A DNA stretch of 64,000 nt from Bacteroidota bacterium (GCA_963169455.1 CAUJDW010000062.1:1-64000), one strand, 5' to 3'. Shown: positions 9,226-18,272, counted from the first letter of the stretch. The notes: generated from the sequence alone by a model not told the origin. A program made the numbers and translations.

Positions 9226-11304
9226 ATGACGAACCTCCTGCCCTTTATCGGCCGTTTTCATCCGCTCATCGTGCACCTGCCCATCGGCTTCCTGCTGCTG
9301 GCTTTCGCTATGGAAGCCTGGCGGCGTTGGCGGCGCTCCGGGGGCTGGGAAAGCCCCGTGCGTTTCGCGCTGTTTCTGGGCATGGCCAGCGCTTTGCCGG
9401 CGGCAGCCATGGGCTACCTGCTTTCCCTGGAGGGGGGGTATGAAGCAGGCGCGCTCAACTGGCATCAGTGGACGGGTTTCGGCGTGGCTGCCCTTTCGCT
9501 CGCTGCCTGGTGGCAGCGCAACAACCCCCGCCTGGGTTTCCGGCTGCTGGCCTTCAATGTGGCCATAGTACTGGTTGCCGGCCACTATGGCGGCGTGCTG
9601 ACCCACGGAAAAAACTATTTGTGGGAGTACGCCCCCGCAGGCCTCAACCGGCTGATGGGCGCCGGGCAGGAAGCCGAAGCGGCAGTAATCGGGAACCTGG
9701 ACAGCGCCGTCGTATATTCGGCTTTCATCCAACCCATACTCGACAAAAAGTGCGTCAGTTGCCACAACCCCGATAAAACCAAAGGGCGGCTGATGCTGCA
9801 TGAGGCGGCCGCCCTGTTTAAAGGAGGCGAACATGGCGCTTCCCTGATTGCCGGAAAGCCCTGGGAAAGCCTGTTGCTGCAGCGCATCATCCTGCCTGTG
9901 GAGGCCGAAGAACACATGCCGCCGGAGGGGCTGCCACAGATCGAAGCGGAAGAACTGGCCTTGATCCAGTGGTGGATCGCTGCCGGCGCTGATACCACTG
10001 CCATGGTTGCCCGCCTGGAAGCCCCGAAAGCAATCCAGGCAATCCTCGAACAAAAGGTGAACGACGCCTGGCGTATTCTGGGCCGGACTGCACAGCCTCC
10101 CCCGGCGCGTAGCCTCCAGAAACTACGCCGGGCCGGCGTTCCCGTGCAGCCTATCGCCCAGGGCAGCCCGCTGCTGGAAGTGAATTTGTCTTATGACACC
10201 GCCCTGACGGCGCAAAAACTGCGGATGTTGCATAAAATAGCTCCCCAACTGGTGCGCCTGAACCTCAGCCACACCGCTGCTGCTGATGAAATGCTGGACG
10301 TGCTGGCCAGGCTGCCCAACCTGATCGAACTGGACCTGAACCATACCGCCATTACCGATGCCGCCCTGCACCGCCTGAGCAAAGCCCGCCATCTGCAATC
10401 CCTCAACCTCTACGGCACAGGCATAACGGACGCGGGGCTTGAAACACTTTCTATACTTCCAGCCCTGCGCAAGTTGTACACCTGGCAAAGCAAAGTGACA
10501 ACAGATGGAATTACCCGCTTGCGGCAGGCCCGCCCCGGATTGGAGATATGGAACGGCCTGGAACAGGACACTACTTTTAGCCAGGTGCAGCTGAAAGCCC
10601 CCCTGGTCACCGCCGAAAAGGAATTATTTGAAGACAGCCTGGAAGTGAAGCTTGAGCTCACTTTCGGGCAGGTTGACATCCGCTACACCCTCGATGGCAG
10701 CGAGCCGGACAGCAATGCCCTCAAATACCTGGAGCCCATCGTACTGGGCCGGACCACCCGCCTGCGGGCCAGGGCGTTCAAGGAGAACTGGAGCCCCAGC
10801 GAGATTGCGGAAAAGCAGTTCGTGCGGGTGCGCTACCGCCCCCAGGGCATTCATCTGGCCAAAGGGCCCGATGAGCGTTACGCCGGCAAGGGCAGCCGAA
10901 CCCTCCACGACTTCAGCAAGGGCAGCGAGCGATTCAGCGACGGGCAGTGGATCGGTTGGGAAGGCGAAAACGTGACAGCGACGGTAGACCTGGGGCGCAG
11001 CGTGCCGGTATCTGGCGTAACCATTGGCGCCCTCGAAGATACCGGCGCCTGGATATTCTTCCCCCGGGGGTTGGCCGTCTGGGCATCCGCGGATGGCAAA
11101 AACTGGCGGAAAACGGCCGCCGTGGACTACCCCGAAACCGGAGAAGCCAGCAGCGCCCATACCCGGAATTTCAGCCAATCCTTCGAACCCGTAGAAGCCC
11201 GTTATGTCAGAGTAGAAGTAAAAAGCCAGTTGCGGAACCCGGCCTGGCATCCCAACCCCGGCCAGCCCTGCTGGGTGTTTCTGGATGAAGTACTGGTGGA
11301 GTAG
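9226..11304 (+). CDS. Membrane cytochrome c protein: DUF2231 + PSCyt1 + LRR + chitobiase-C/discoidin
   Basis: A 692-residue multidomain protein. Residues 1-125 form about four membrane helices of DUF2231 type, beginning FIGRFHPLIVHLPIGFLLLA. A cytochrome c domain follows with CVSCH (C176, C179, H180) and an MPP motif in EHMPPEGLPQ. Residues about 310-440 are leucine-rich repeats (LVRLNLSHTAAADEMLDVL, LIELDLNHTAITDAAL, LQSLNLYGTGITDAGL). Residues about 470-545 are a chitobiase-C domain (IRYTLDGSEPDSNALKY) and 545-692 a discoidin fold. It closes the exported block that starts at 3258 and probably passes electrons between the membrane and the PSD1/DUF1501 partners, which is an inference. Confidence 0.82.
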   Translation: MTNLLPFIGRFHPLIVHLPIGFLLLAFAMEAWRRWRRSGGWESPVRFALFLGMASALPAAAMGYLLSLEGGYEAGALNWHQWTGFGVAALSLAAWWQRNNPRLGFRLLAFNVAIVLVAGHYGGVLTHGKNYLWEYAPAGLNRLMGAGQEAEAAVIGNLDSAVVYSAFIQPILDKKCVSCHNPDKTKGRLMLHEAAALFKGGEHGASLIAGKPWESLLLQRIILPVEAEEHMPPEGLPQIEAEELALIQWWIAAGADTTAMVARLEAPKAIQAILEQKVNDAWRILGRTAQPPPARSLQKLRRAGVPVQPIAQGSPLLEVNLSYDTALTAQKLRMLHKIAPQLVRLNLSHTAAADEMLDVLARLPNLIELDLNHTAITDAALHRLSKARHLQSLNLYGTGITDAGLETLSILPALRKLYTWQSKVTTDGITRLRQARPGLEIWNGLEQDTTFSQVQLKAPLVTAEKELFEDSLEVKLELTFGQVDIRYTLDGSEPDSNALKYLEPIVLGRTTRLRARAFKENWSPSEIAEKQFVRVRYRPQGIHLAKGPDERYAGKGSRTLHDFSKGSERFSDGQWIGWEGENVTATVDLGRSVPVSGVTIGALEDTGAWIFFPRGLAVWASADGKNWRKTAAVDYPETGEASSAHTRNFSQSFEPVEARYVRVEVKSQLRNPAWHPNPGQPCWVFLDEVLVE

Positions 11305-11438
11305 CCCTTCAGGATGCCCGGCTGAAGCGGCCCCGCCTGTTCCGGCGGGGATGGCCAAACTGTTTTTCGGGCAGGCTGACAACCCCTGGGCCCTGGCCCG
11401 GCGTTCTGGAAAGAGAACATGCATCATCAAAACCAAAA

Positions 11439-12014
11439 ATGCTTTTCCACTTCCCGGAAATACAAACGCCCCGCCTCCTGCTGCGGGAGATAAATCCAGG
11501 CATCGCCCGGATATTGCTCGAGGAATACCCCGAGGAAGAGGCATCCCGGCTGCTTGGCTGCCGAACGCAGGCCGACTGGGCATTTTTCAGCCAGCGCTAC
11601 CGCAGTTTTGAAACCCACAACCAGCGCCTGTCCTACCGCAACTGGCTGCTGATCGAAGCCGGCAGGGGGGAACTCATTGGCGACTGCGGCTTTCACACCT
11701 GGTGGCTGCGCAGCCGCCAGGCCGAACTGGGCTATGGCATCTGGAATATGGCTTTCCGCCGCAAAGGCCTGATGAGCGAGGCCATGCCGGAGGTGATCCG
11801 CATCGGGTTTTCGGAAATGGAGCTTTTGCGGATCGAGGCTTTCGCCGCCCCTGACAATCAGGCTTCCATCCGGTTGCTGCGCAAATTCGGTTTTAAAACC
11901 AGAGCCCGCCTCCCGGGCCGCAGCAGCGCGGAAAGCCAGGAAGCCCCGGACACCCTGGCTTTCTCCCTGAATAGCCGGGATTTCGAGGCGGCCCTGCTGG
12001 GCCAGGCAGGCTGA
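11439..12014 (+). CDS. GNAT acetyltransferase (RimJ/RimL type)
   Basis: A 191-residue GNAT-fold N-acetyltransferase. The start block IQTPRLLLREI, the strand GELIGDCGFHTW, the RQAELGYGIWNMAFRRKGLMSEA acetyl-CoA-binding region and RIEAFAAPDNQASIRLLRKFGF are typical of the RimJ/RimL subfamily, whose members acetylate ribosomal-protein N-termini or small molecules. The substrate cannot be told. It lies 134 bp after the cytochrome gene and is convergent with the GH97 gene. Confidence 0.85.
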   Translation: MLFHFPEIQTPRLLLREINPGIARILLEEYPEEEASRLLGCRTQADWAFFSQRYRSFETHNQRLSYRNWLLIEAGRGELIGDCGFHTWWLRSRQAELGYGIWNMAFRRKGLMSEAMPEVIRIGFSEMELLRIEAFAAPDNQASIRLLRKFGFKTRARLPGRSSAESQEAPDTLAFSLNSRDFEAALLGQAG

Positions 12015-12065
12015 GGCTCCCAACCCCTGCCAGATTGATAGTTTTATTCCCCGCTTGCCTCCAAC

Positions 12066-14183
12066 CTACTCCTCATACGCCTTCAGAGCCTGTAAATCCT
12101 CTTCTGTGGCCGGCAGGAGGCTCATGGCGGCGCCGCCGCCGGGAGCGAGGCGCAGCTCCATTTCGGTATTGGCGCCTACCAGAAACTTCCGGATGGTAAA
12201 ATTGACGGGGTCCTCGTTCCAGTGGGCGTCGGGGCCGTCGGCATAGAGGGTGGCGGCGTATTGTTTGCCGGCTGGCAGGAAGTCCAGTTTCACCCTGAGG
12301 TTGCGGCCGTTCTCATCGGTGATGCTGCCCAGGAACCACTTGTCGGTTCCCCTTTCCTGGCGGGCGATGGTGACGAAATCGCCAACCTCTCCGTTGAGGA
12401 CTTCCGACCGCTCCCAATCGACGCCAACATCGCGGATAAACTGCAGGGCGGGGTTGCTCTGGTAAGACTCGGGCAGGTCGGCGGCCATTTGTATGGGGCT
12501 GTAGATGACGACGTAGAGCGCCAGTTGCTGAGCCAGGGTCGTATTCACCTGGTTGTCCGGCTTATAGGGGCTGAGTTTGATATTGAAGATGCCCGGCGTA
12601 TAGTCGATGGGCCCGGCCAGCATGCGGGTGAATGCGACGATGGGCAGGTGTTCCGGCGGGTTGCCGCCATCGGAGGCCCAGGCGTTGAACTCCTGGCCGC
12701 GCAGGCCCTCCCGCGAGATGAAGTTGGGCCAGGTGCGGCGAATGCCGGTATCCTTGATCGGTTCGTGGGCATTGACGGCCACCTGATAGCGGGCTGCGGT
12801 TTCCAGCACCCGCTGGTAGTGGTTCACCATCCACTGCCCGTGGTGGTATTCGCCCTTCGGGATGATCTTGCCCACATAACCGGTCTTGACCGAGTGGATG
12901 CCGAGCTTTTTCATCAAAGCAAAGGCCGTATCGAGTTGCTGGTCGTAGGTGCGCGGTGCCGCCGATGTCTCGTGGTGCATGATGAGCTGCACACCTTTCT
13001 CTCGTGCATAGCGGGCCACTTCTTCGATGTTGTAATCGGGATAGGGCGTCACGAAGTCGAACACCCCTTCGCGGTCTTCGAAGCCGATCCAGTGTTCCCA
13101 GCCGGTATTCCAGCCCTCAACCAGCAGCCCGCCGATATTGTTGGCGGCGGCGAAGTCGATGTAGGCTTTTGCATTTTCCGTAGTGGCGCCGTGGCGGCCG
13201 CTGGCCATATCCCAGGAGGACTTGCCGAGGTGCATCTCCCACCAGATGCCGACGTATTTGGTGGGTTTGAACCAGGAAACGTCATCGAGCTTGCCGGGCT
13301 CGTTCAGGTTGACGATGAGGCGCGATTCGATCAGCCCGCCCGCGGTTTCGCTCACCTGGAGGGTGCGCCAGGGGGTGGTGAAGGGAACTGTTTTTTCGGC
13401 TTTATAGCCCAGCCTGTCCGAGCCCACGAGTTCGCTCTGGAGCAGGAAAGAATGGTTATCCACTTTCAGTGTCATGTCGGGGTAGTCGTAAAGAGCCGCT
13501 TCGTGGAAGCTCAGGTACAAGCCCTCGGCCGTCTTCATGGTCACGGGCGTGTTAACGGCATTTTCGGGGATGTAGGTTTGCGCCAGGTTGGGGTGGTTGC
13601 GCTTGCTGATGGCGTCGATGCCGGATATTTTGGTGGTGTTGTAGAGGTGCTCGTAGATATCCCAGTCGCCGGGCTGCCACCAGCAGCTATGGTCATCGGT
13701 GAGCTGAAATTGGGTGTTCTCATCCATGATGGAGGCTTCTTTCAGCCCCGGCTGTTCCGGAAATTCATACCGGAAACCCAGCCCATCGTCATATACCCGG
13801 AATACGATGTTGTAGTAGCGCTTATCTCCGCTTGTTTCCCGGAAAGTGGCCGACAATTCATTGTAGTGGTTGACGACCATGCGCTGTTCGCCCCAGGGCA
13901 TTTCCCAGTTTTCGTTTATGCTGTTTTGGGCCTGCCCGGCCAGTTCCATGCCTCCTGCCAGAGGTGGCGCATCCCGGAATTCGAAGCCCAGCGTTGAAGT
14001 GTCGATTATGGTTTTGCCGTCGTAGGTAACCAAATAAGCCGGCTGCCCCTGTGGAGCCAGAAGAAGCCGTACCTGTAATTTGCCGGAAGGAGAGCTGACG
14101 TCCAGCGCCTCCTGCTCCTGTTGGCAGGCGGGGAAGGCCAGCATGGCCAGGGCAAGGAATGTGAAAGTGGTTTTTCTCGCCAT
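12066..14183 (-). CDS. GH97 inverting alpha-glucosidase lipoprotein (SusB-like)
   Basis: A 705-residue glycoside hydrolase family 97 protein. The frame is open further upstream, but the ATG at 14183 gives a lipoprotein signal peptide with AFPAC at residues 16-20. The catalytic set matches inverting members such as SusB: glutamates in HHETS (E405), VNAHEP (E474) and LRGQEF (E498), while the position of the aspartate nucleophile in retaining members is glycine (VKTG, G435). It should hydrolyse alpha-glucosides in the periplasm or at the surface. No susC/susD pair is adjacent, so this is not an ordinary polysaccharide-utilisation locus. Confidence 0.9.
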   Translation of the reverse strand: MARKTTFTFLALAMLAFPACQQEQEALDVSSPSGKLQVRLLLAPQGQPAYLVTYDGKTIIDTSTLGFEFRDAPPLAGGMELAGQAQNSINENWEMPWGEQRMVVNHYNELSATFRETSGDKRYYNIVFRVYDDGLGFRYEFPEQPGLKEASIMDENTQFQLTDDHSCWWQPGDWDIYEHLYNTTKISGIDAISKRNHPNLAQTYIPENAVNTPVTMKTAEGLYLSFHEAALYDYPDMTLKVDNHSFLLQSELVGSDRLGYKAEKTVPFTTPWRTLQVSETAGGLIESRLIVNLNEPGKLDDVSWFKPTKYVGIWWEMHLGKSSWDMASGRHGATTENAKAYIDFAAANNIGGLLVEGWNTGWEHWIGFEDREGVFDFVTPYPDYNIEEVARYAREKGVQLIMHHETSAAPRTYDQQLDTAFALMKKLGIHSVKTGYVGKIIPKGEYHHGQWMVNHYQRVLETAARYQVAVNAHEPIKDTGIRRTWPNFISREGLRGQEFNAWASDGGNPPEHLPIVAFTRMLAGPIDYTPGIFNIKLSPYKPDNQVNTTLAQQLALYVVIYSPIQMAADLPESYQSNPALQFIRDVGVDWERSEVLNGEVGDFVTIARQERGTDKWFLGSITDENGRNLRVKLDFLPAGKQYAATLYADGPDAHWNEDPVNFTIRKFLVGANTEMELRLAPGGGAAMSLLPATEEDLQALKAYEE

Positions 14184-14646
14184 TTTGGTCGGAATTTTAT
14201 GAGGAAATATATCTTCCAGAACACCTGCCGGCATCTGCCGGATGTGCATTTTGCCCTTTTTAAGGGCTGAAGGGAAGGCCTGCATGCCATGGCCGGGGCG
14301 CACAGCCATTCTGAAAATTCAAAAAAAATCAATTTAAATTGAAACTTAAAAGGTGGAGCTTCCGTAAACATGCAGGTATTTTGCGGTTAGCCGCTGAAGA
14401 ACAACTTCATCCAGTTATCCCCCCCTGTATATCCCATTACCGGCCAGTAGATTCTGGTTTCCAAATCAGCTTTCTGAGGCGGGGCCGACAGCCCCTTTGG
14501 GCAGGCCGCAAAAGAGGCGGGCTGCCAAGTGATCATTTCAAGTAGTTTTTTTCATAGTATAGGGAGTAAAGCCGTGCCGCCCCAGGGTGAGCACGGCCTT
14601 TCTTTGGGCGGTGTCCAGGGCGCCCGCCGCACCGGAACGGCCAATT
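14184..14646. other. Intergenic region with one hairpin
   Basis: This 463-bp spacer lies between the GH97 start and the sirtuin stop, both on the minus strand. An AT-rich patch at 14310-14350 may hold the GH97 promoter, though I found no TAnnTTTG box on that strand. A hairpin (GCCGTGC 14571-14577, GCACGGC 14591-14597) could end the sirtuin transcript; on the minus strand it is followed only by a weak TTTACTC. Nothing else is evident. Confidence 0.4.
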
Positions 14647-15342
14647 TCAGGCAAGCCCCATCAACTCATCCACGACCTTGCGCACCCCACTTGTGGCCCG
14701 TTCGGCAAAAACGGAAAGCCCGGGTATGCGGCTGAGTTCGTAATTGATGGCGGGTTTGGGGTCCACGTAGAAGATACGCTCTGCCTGATCGGCAAAACCC
14801 ACCAGCCCGGCTGCCGGATACACCTGCATGGAAGTGCCTATGATGATCACGGCATCGGCGATGCTGGCCTCCTCTGCGGCCAGCTCGATCATAGGCACGG
14901 CCTCTCCAAACCAGACGATATGGGGCCGCAGCTGACTGCCCAGCTCACAGGTATCTCCTACATTGATATCCTCCGTCCATTCGTAAATCAGGCCCGGATT
15001 TCGGGTGCTCCGCACTTTGCGCAGTTCGCCGTGCAGGTGGATCACCCTGCTGCTGCCGGCGCGTTCATGCAGGTCATCGACGTTCTGCGTGATGATGCTG
15101 ACCTCATACCGCTTTTCCAGCTCCACCAGGGCGAAGTGCGCCGCATTGGGTTCTACTTCCTTCAGCTGGCGCCGCCGCTGGTTGTAAAAATTCAGGACCA
15201 GCGCCGGGTTGCGGCGCCATCCCTCCGGTGAGGCTACCTCCATCACGTCATGCCCTTCCCACAGCCCGCCGGCGTCGCGGAAGGTGCTGATCCCGCTTTC
15301 GGCGCTGACTCCAGCGCCTGTTAGTACGACGATTTTGTTCAT
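14647..15342 (-). CDS. cobB: Class III sirtuin, NAD-dependent protein deacylase (CobB/SIRT5-like)
   Basis: A 231-residue Sir2-family enzyme that removes acyl groups, probably succinyl or malonyl as well as acetyl, from lysine using NAD. Visible motifs are GAGVSAESGISTFR (residues 9-22), the acyl-pocket pair Y53 and R56 in FYNQRR that marks SIRT5-like desuccinylases, QNVDDLH (86-92) and HLHGE with catalytic H104. The zinc-binding cysteines of many sirtuins are missing, as is usual for this class in Bacteroidota. Its upstream side consists almost wholly of REP-like palindromes, which separate it by 106 bp from the stop of the PLP-enzyme gene on the same strand. Confidence 0.9.
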   Translation of the reverse strand: MNKIVVLTGAGVSAESGISTFRDAGGLWEGHDVMEVASPEGWRRNPALVLNFYNQRRRQLKEVEPNAAHFALVELEKRYEVSIITQNVDDLHERAGSSRVIHLHGELRKVRSTRNPGLIYEWTEDINVGDTCELGSQLRPHIVWFGEAVPMIELAAEEASIADAVIIIGTSMQVYPAAGLVGFADQAERIFYVDPKPAINYELSRIPGLSVFAERATSGVRKVVDELMGLA

Positions 15343-15351
15343 GTTTTTTTG

Positions 15352-15441
15352 CCCACGACTGAAGTCGTGGGTTACGGTATACTCACGACTGAAGTCGTGG
15401 GTTTGGGTGTATCAGGAATATCCCACGACTTCAGTCGTGGG
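15352..15441. repeat. REP-like palindromes, copies 4-6
   Basis: Three 20-bp palindromes occupy 15352-15371, 15382-15401 and 15422-15441. The first two have centre GA, the third is the inverted form with centre TC, and the second has CTC in place of the leading CCC. They fill the gap between the PLP-enzyme stop and the sirtuin start, so any sirtuin promoter here must lie among or within them. Confidence 0.85.
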
Positions 15442-15448
15442 GTAAGGG

Positions 15449-16609
15449 TCAAACTACTGCCAGGGCGCTCTCCAGGTCTTCCATGAGCCATTCCGCTTCT
15501 TCTAAACCGATGTAAAGGCGGACTAAGTTCCAGGGGAGGGCGGGATTTTGCCGGCCGGGAATTTTATAAAAAGCGGCGGCGGGCAGGATGAGGGATTCGT
15601 GCCCGCCCCAGGAGACGGCCAGGAGGAACCGCCGGATGTGAGCGAAGAACATTTCCGCCTGTTCGATCCGTTCCGCGCGGAGGTAAAAGGAGAACAGCCC
15701 GCCGGCTCCCCGCATTTGCTGTTGCGCCAGTTCGTACTGGGGGAAGGAGGGCAGCAGGGGGTGCAGCACCCTTTCCACTTTCGGGTGTTTTTCCAGGTAG
15801 CGGGCGATGGCCATGCCGCTGCTGTCCGACCGCTGCATGCGCAGCTCCAGGGTGCGCAGCCCGCGGATGGCCAGGGCGGCGTCGTGGGGAGAAAGGATGC
15901 CCCCGAGGGTCATGTATTCCGCCTCGAAGATCTTCCTGGCAATGGCCTTGCTGGTGCAAAGGACGCCCATGACCACATCGCTGTGGCCGTTGATGTATTT
16001 GGTGCCCGAATGCACTACGATGTCGATGCCCAGTTCGATGGGATTCTGGAAAACAGGAGAGCAATAGCTGTTGTCGGCGCAGGTGACGATGCCATGGCGG
16101 CGGGCGAGTTCGGCGCAGGCTGCCAGGTCCTGCAGTTCGAAAGTCAGGGAGTTGGGGCTTTCCAGGTAGATCAGGCTGGTGTTCGGGCGTATGGCCTCCT
16201 CGATCCGGGCCAGGCTCCGGCCGTCGACGAAGGTGTGCTCCACGCCGAAGCGGGGCAGGTAGTCGCGCAGGAGGATCTTGGTCCAGGAATAGGGCGAATT
16301 TACGCAGACGATGTGGCTGCCGGCGCTGGCATTGGCCAGAATGGCCGCGGAGATGGCGGCCATGCCGCTGCCGAAAACCAGGCAATCTTCCGCTTTTTCC
16401 ATTGCCGCCAGTTTTTGGCGCAGGATGTCAACGGTGGGGTTGTTGCCCCGGGTATATACCGTGTGTTGAAGTTCGTCGGTAAATGCCAGCCGGAATTCAT
16501 CCAGCGTTTGGAAGGCGAAGTTGCTGCTCTGAATGACAGGAGGGGAAACGGCATGAAAGTAATGTTCCCTCGTTTCACCCAGGTGGTTCAGTATCTCACT
16601 GAGGTGCAT
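15449..16609 (-). CDS. Cys/Met metabolism PLP-dependent enzyme (cystathionine gamma-synthase/beta-lyase family)
   Basis: A 386-residue fold-type I PLP enzyme. YTRGNNPT near the N-terminus, FGSGMAAISAAILA, LIYLESPNS, ADNSYCSPVFQNP and the PLP lysine in VVHSGTKYINGHSDV are hallmarks of the cystathionine gamma-synthase / beta-lyase / methionine gamma-lyase family. Which reaction it performs cannot be read from motifs. An in-frame TTG at 16624 would add five residues, but a TAGCTTTG -7 box covers 16629-16622, so the ATG at 16609 is the better start and the mRNA should have almost no leader. It lies upstream of the sirtuin gene on the same strand. Confidence 0.85.
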   Translation of the reverse strand: MHLSEILNHLGETREHYFHAVSPPVIQSSNFAFQTLDEFRLAFTDELQHTVYTRGNNPTVDILRQKLAAMEKAEDCLVFGSGMAAISAAILANASAGSHIVCVNSPYSWTKILLRDYLPRFGVEHTFVDGRSLARIEEAIRPNTSLIYLESPNSLTFELQDLAACAELARRHGIVTCADNSYCSPVFQNPIELGIDIVVHSGTKYINGHSDVVMGVLCTSKAIARKIFEAEYMTLGGILSPHDAALAIRGLRTLELRMQRSDSSGMAIARYLEKHPKVERVLHPLLPSFPQYELAQQQMRGAGGLFSFYLRAERIEQAEMFFAHIRRFLLAVSWGGHESLILPAAAFYKIPGRQNPALPWNLVRLYIGLEEAEWLMEDLESALAVV

Positions 16610-16621
16610 TCGTTTTTTCCC

Positions 16622-16629
16622 CAAAGCTA
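16622..16629 (-). promoter_or_regulatory. Bacteroidota -7 box for the PLP-enzyme gene
   Basis: Read on the minus strand this is TAGCTTTG, matching TAnnTTTG, with its last base 12 bp before the ATG at 16609. Initiation about 7 bp downstream would give a nearly leaderless mRNA. No clear -33 TTG is seen. A match this short arises by chance every few kb, so its support is position. Confidence 0.45.
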
Positions 16630-16753
16630 GGGAATTTTCTGGTGGGCTTTTAAATTGGCAGCCTGGAGAAATACCCTGTTTCCCGCCCTTTACTGCTATC
16701 AGTCAGCGGCACGGCAGGGGGGGCAGGAGAAAAAAGCATCAGGCCTGCCCTCT

Positions 16754-16885
16754 TCAGGCGCGCATGGCTTTCCGGGCCAGTTGCACCAGAAACCAGCGGG
16801 TGGCGGCTACCATGGCGGCAAAAGAGGCGGCAATGGCGATGATCTTGCTTTTCCAGTTCTCCGGTTGGTGATGCCTGTGTGACAT
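16754..16885 (-). CDS. Possible 43-residue single-pass membrane protein
   Basis: An ATG-started 43-codon frame too short for usual ORF lists. It opens MSHRHHQPENWKSK, then has one hydrophobic helix (IIAIAASFAAMVAATRWFLV, residues 15-34) and a basic tail (ARKAMRA). A charged N-terminus, one helix and positive residues after it make a plausible small membrane protein. It lies alone in the 487-bp spacer between the PLP enzyme and the sensor kinase. No family is recognised and no RBS is expected in this phylum, so the call rests only on composition. Confidence 0.35.
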   Translation of the reverse strand: MSHRHHQPENWKSKIIAIAASFAAMVAATRWFLVQLARKAMRA

Positions 16886-17096
16886 AATCTTGCATTTTTA
16901 GGGTGTAAAAACGGGGCCTCAACACCTTTGAAATTTACAGAAAAAACAAGGGCCTTGAAAATTCCTGTAGCAGAATGGCGGTTTTTTGTAGCAGAAAGAA
17001 TGGGGTGCGAAAAGGCCTTCGGATGCTTTGGCCTGAAGGGGGCAGCTTTAACGGCAATTGCTTGTTTATCACCCGGAAAAGTCCAAAATTAGCAGA

Positions 17097-18272
17097 ATGA
17101 GAATGCCTCGATCAACCCTCCGCCTTAGCCGGGCGCATGTACAGGTCTTCCAGATTCTGCGCAAAGATGTGGTGCAGCATCTGGCCTTCGGAGCGCTGGT
17201 TTTTGTGGTGGTGTTCTGTTTTTTTGCCATCCATGCCTGGTATCAGGGCAAAGCGGAACTGCTGGAAGCGCTGGACTACAAACGGGAGGCTTTCTGGATC
17301 ATCTTCGGGGAGGCGCTCCTGTACACCTTCCTGATGGCGGCGCCGGTGTATTTCAATCTCGTTTTCGTTTACAAGGGCAGGGTGCAGGCTTTCCTTGAAA
17401 AGCGCATTTTTCCCCGGGCGCGCCTGCGCGGATGGGGTTTTCACATCTTCCTGGGCCTGAGTTTCGTCACTTCCATTGCCTTCGCCCTCCTGTACGCACC
17501 CCTTATCCGCTCTTATTTTCAGGTGACGGACCAGAGGTGGTACGAGCTCAGCATCGTCATCCTGTTCCTTATTATCTGCACCACAGGGGTTTCCTTTACG
17601 AAAGAATCCATAGAGCACAGCCGTGAGCTGGAGCGCAAATCGAGGCAGGAGGCTATCCGGCGGGGCCGTGAGCTGGAGCGGGAGCTCAACTTTATCAAAA
17701 AGCAGATACGGCCGCACTTCCTGTTCAACACCCTGGCCAACCTTCAGGTGCTGGCCCGCCGCAAAGCCGACAACCTGCCCGAACTGATCGGCGAGTTGTC
17801 GCGCCTGCTGAGGCATCTGGTTTACAAAACGAATGAAAAACTGGCGCCCCTGGAAGACGAACTGAATTTCATCGAAAGCTATATCAACCTGCAGCGCCTG
17901 CAATTGTCCCGCAATACCGAACTGGTGCTGGAGAAGGAAGGTGAGGTAAAGGCCTTTCACCGCATAGCCCCCATGATCCTGCTGCTGTTTGTGGAAAATT
18001 GTTTCAAACACTACAACAGCAAGGGCCCCGGGAAAAAGCTCATCCACATCCAATTCTGCATCAGGGAAGACCGCCTTTACGCCACCCTTCGAAACACCTT
18101 CAAGCCCAACGCCCGCAATGAAGACACCCTGCCCGGCCCCTCCGCAGAGGGTGGGGTAGGGCTGGCCACCGCCCTGGAAAACCTCCAATTGGTTTACAAC
18201 GGCCAGCACGAGGTGGATATCAGGCAGGATGGCCAGATGTTCACCGTTCAACTGCAAATCCCGCTGTCATGA
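17097..18272 (+). CDS. LytS/YehU-type sensor histidine kinase
   Basis: A 391-residue membrane kinase. Four hydrophobic segments (about residues 29-48, 67-92, 114-138 and 149-166) anchor it, followed by a coiled region rich in Arg and Glu. A His_kinase domain carries the phosphoacceptor H207 in KKQIRPHFLFNTLANLQ, and the ATPase has ENCFKHYNSKG and GGVGLATALENL. There is no extracellular sensor domain, so the signal is likely membrane-borne. The frame is open from a TTG at 17058; the ATG at 17097 is preferred. Its last four bases overlap the start of the LytTR regulator, indicating a coupled two-component pair. Confidence 0.9.
   Translation: MRMPRSTLRLSRAHVQVFQILRKDVVQHLAFGALVFVVVFCFFAIHAWYQGKAELLEALDYKREAFWIIFGEALLYTFLMAAPVYFNLVFVYKGRVQAFLEKRIFPRARLRGWGFHIFLGLSFVTSIAFALLYAPLIRSYFQVTDQRWYELSIVILFLIICTTGVSFTKESIEHSRELERKSRQEAIRRGRELERELNFIKKQIRPHFLFNTLANLQVLARRKADNLPELIGELSRLLRHLVYKTNEKLAPLEDELNFIESYINLQRLQLSRNTELVLEKEGEVKAFHRIAPMILLLFVENCFKHYNSKGPGKKLIHIQFCIREDRLYATLRNTFKPNARNEDTLPGPSAEGGVGLATALENLQLVYNGQHEVDIRQDGQMFTVQLQIPLS

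Noticed and set aside
3258-11304. Horizontal transfer of the cytochrome block from Planctomycetes
   Set aside because: The architecture is typical of that phylum, but base composition and codon use look like the rest of the window, and similar sets are known in other Bacteroidota.
12222-13997. A 591-codon frame antisense to the GH97 gene
   Set aside because: It mirrors GC-rich codon use of the real gene, has no domain content and no signal; the same is true of most long antisense frames in this window.
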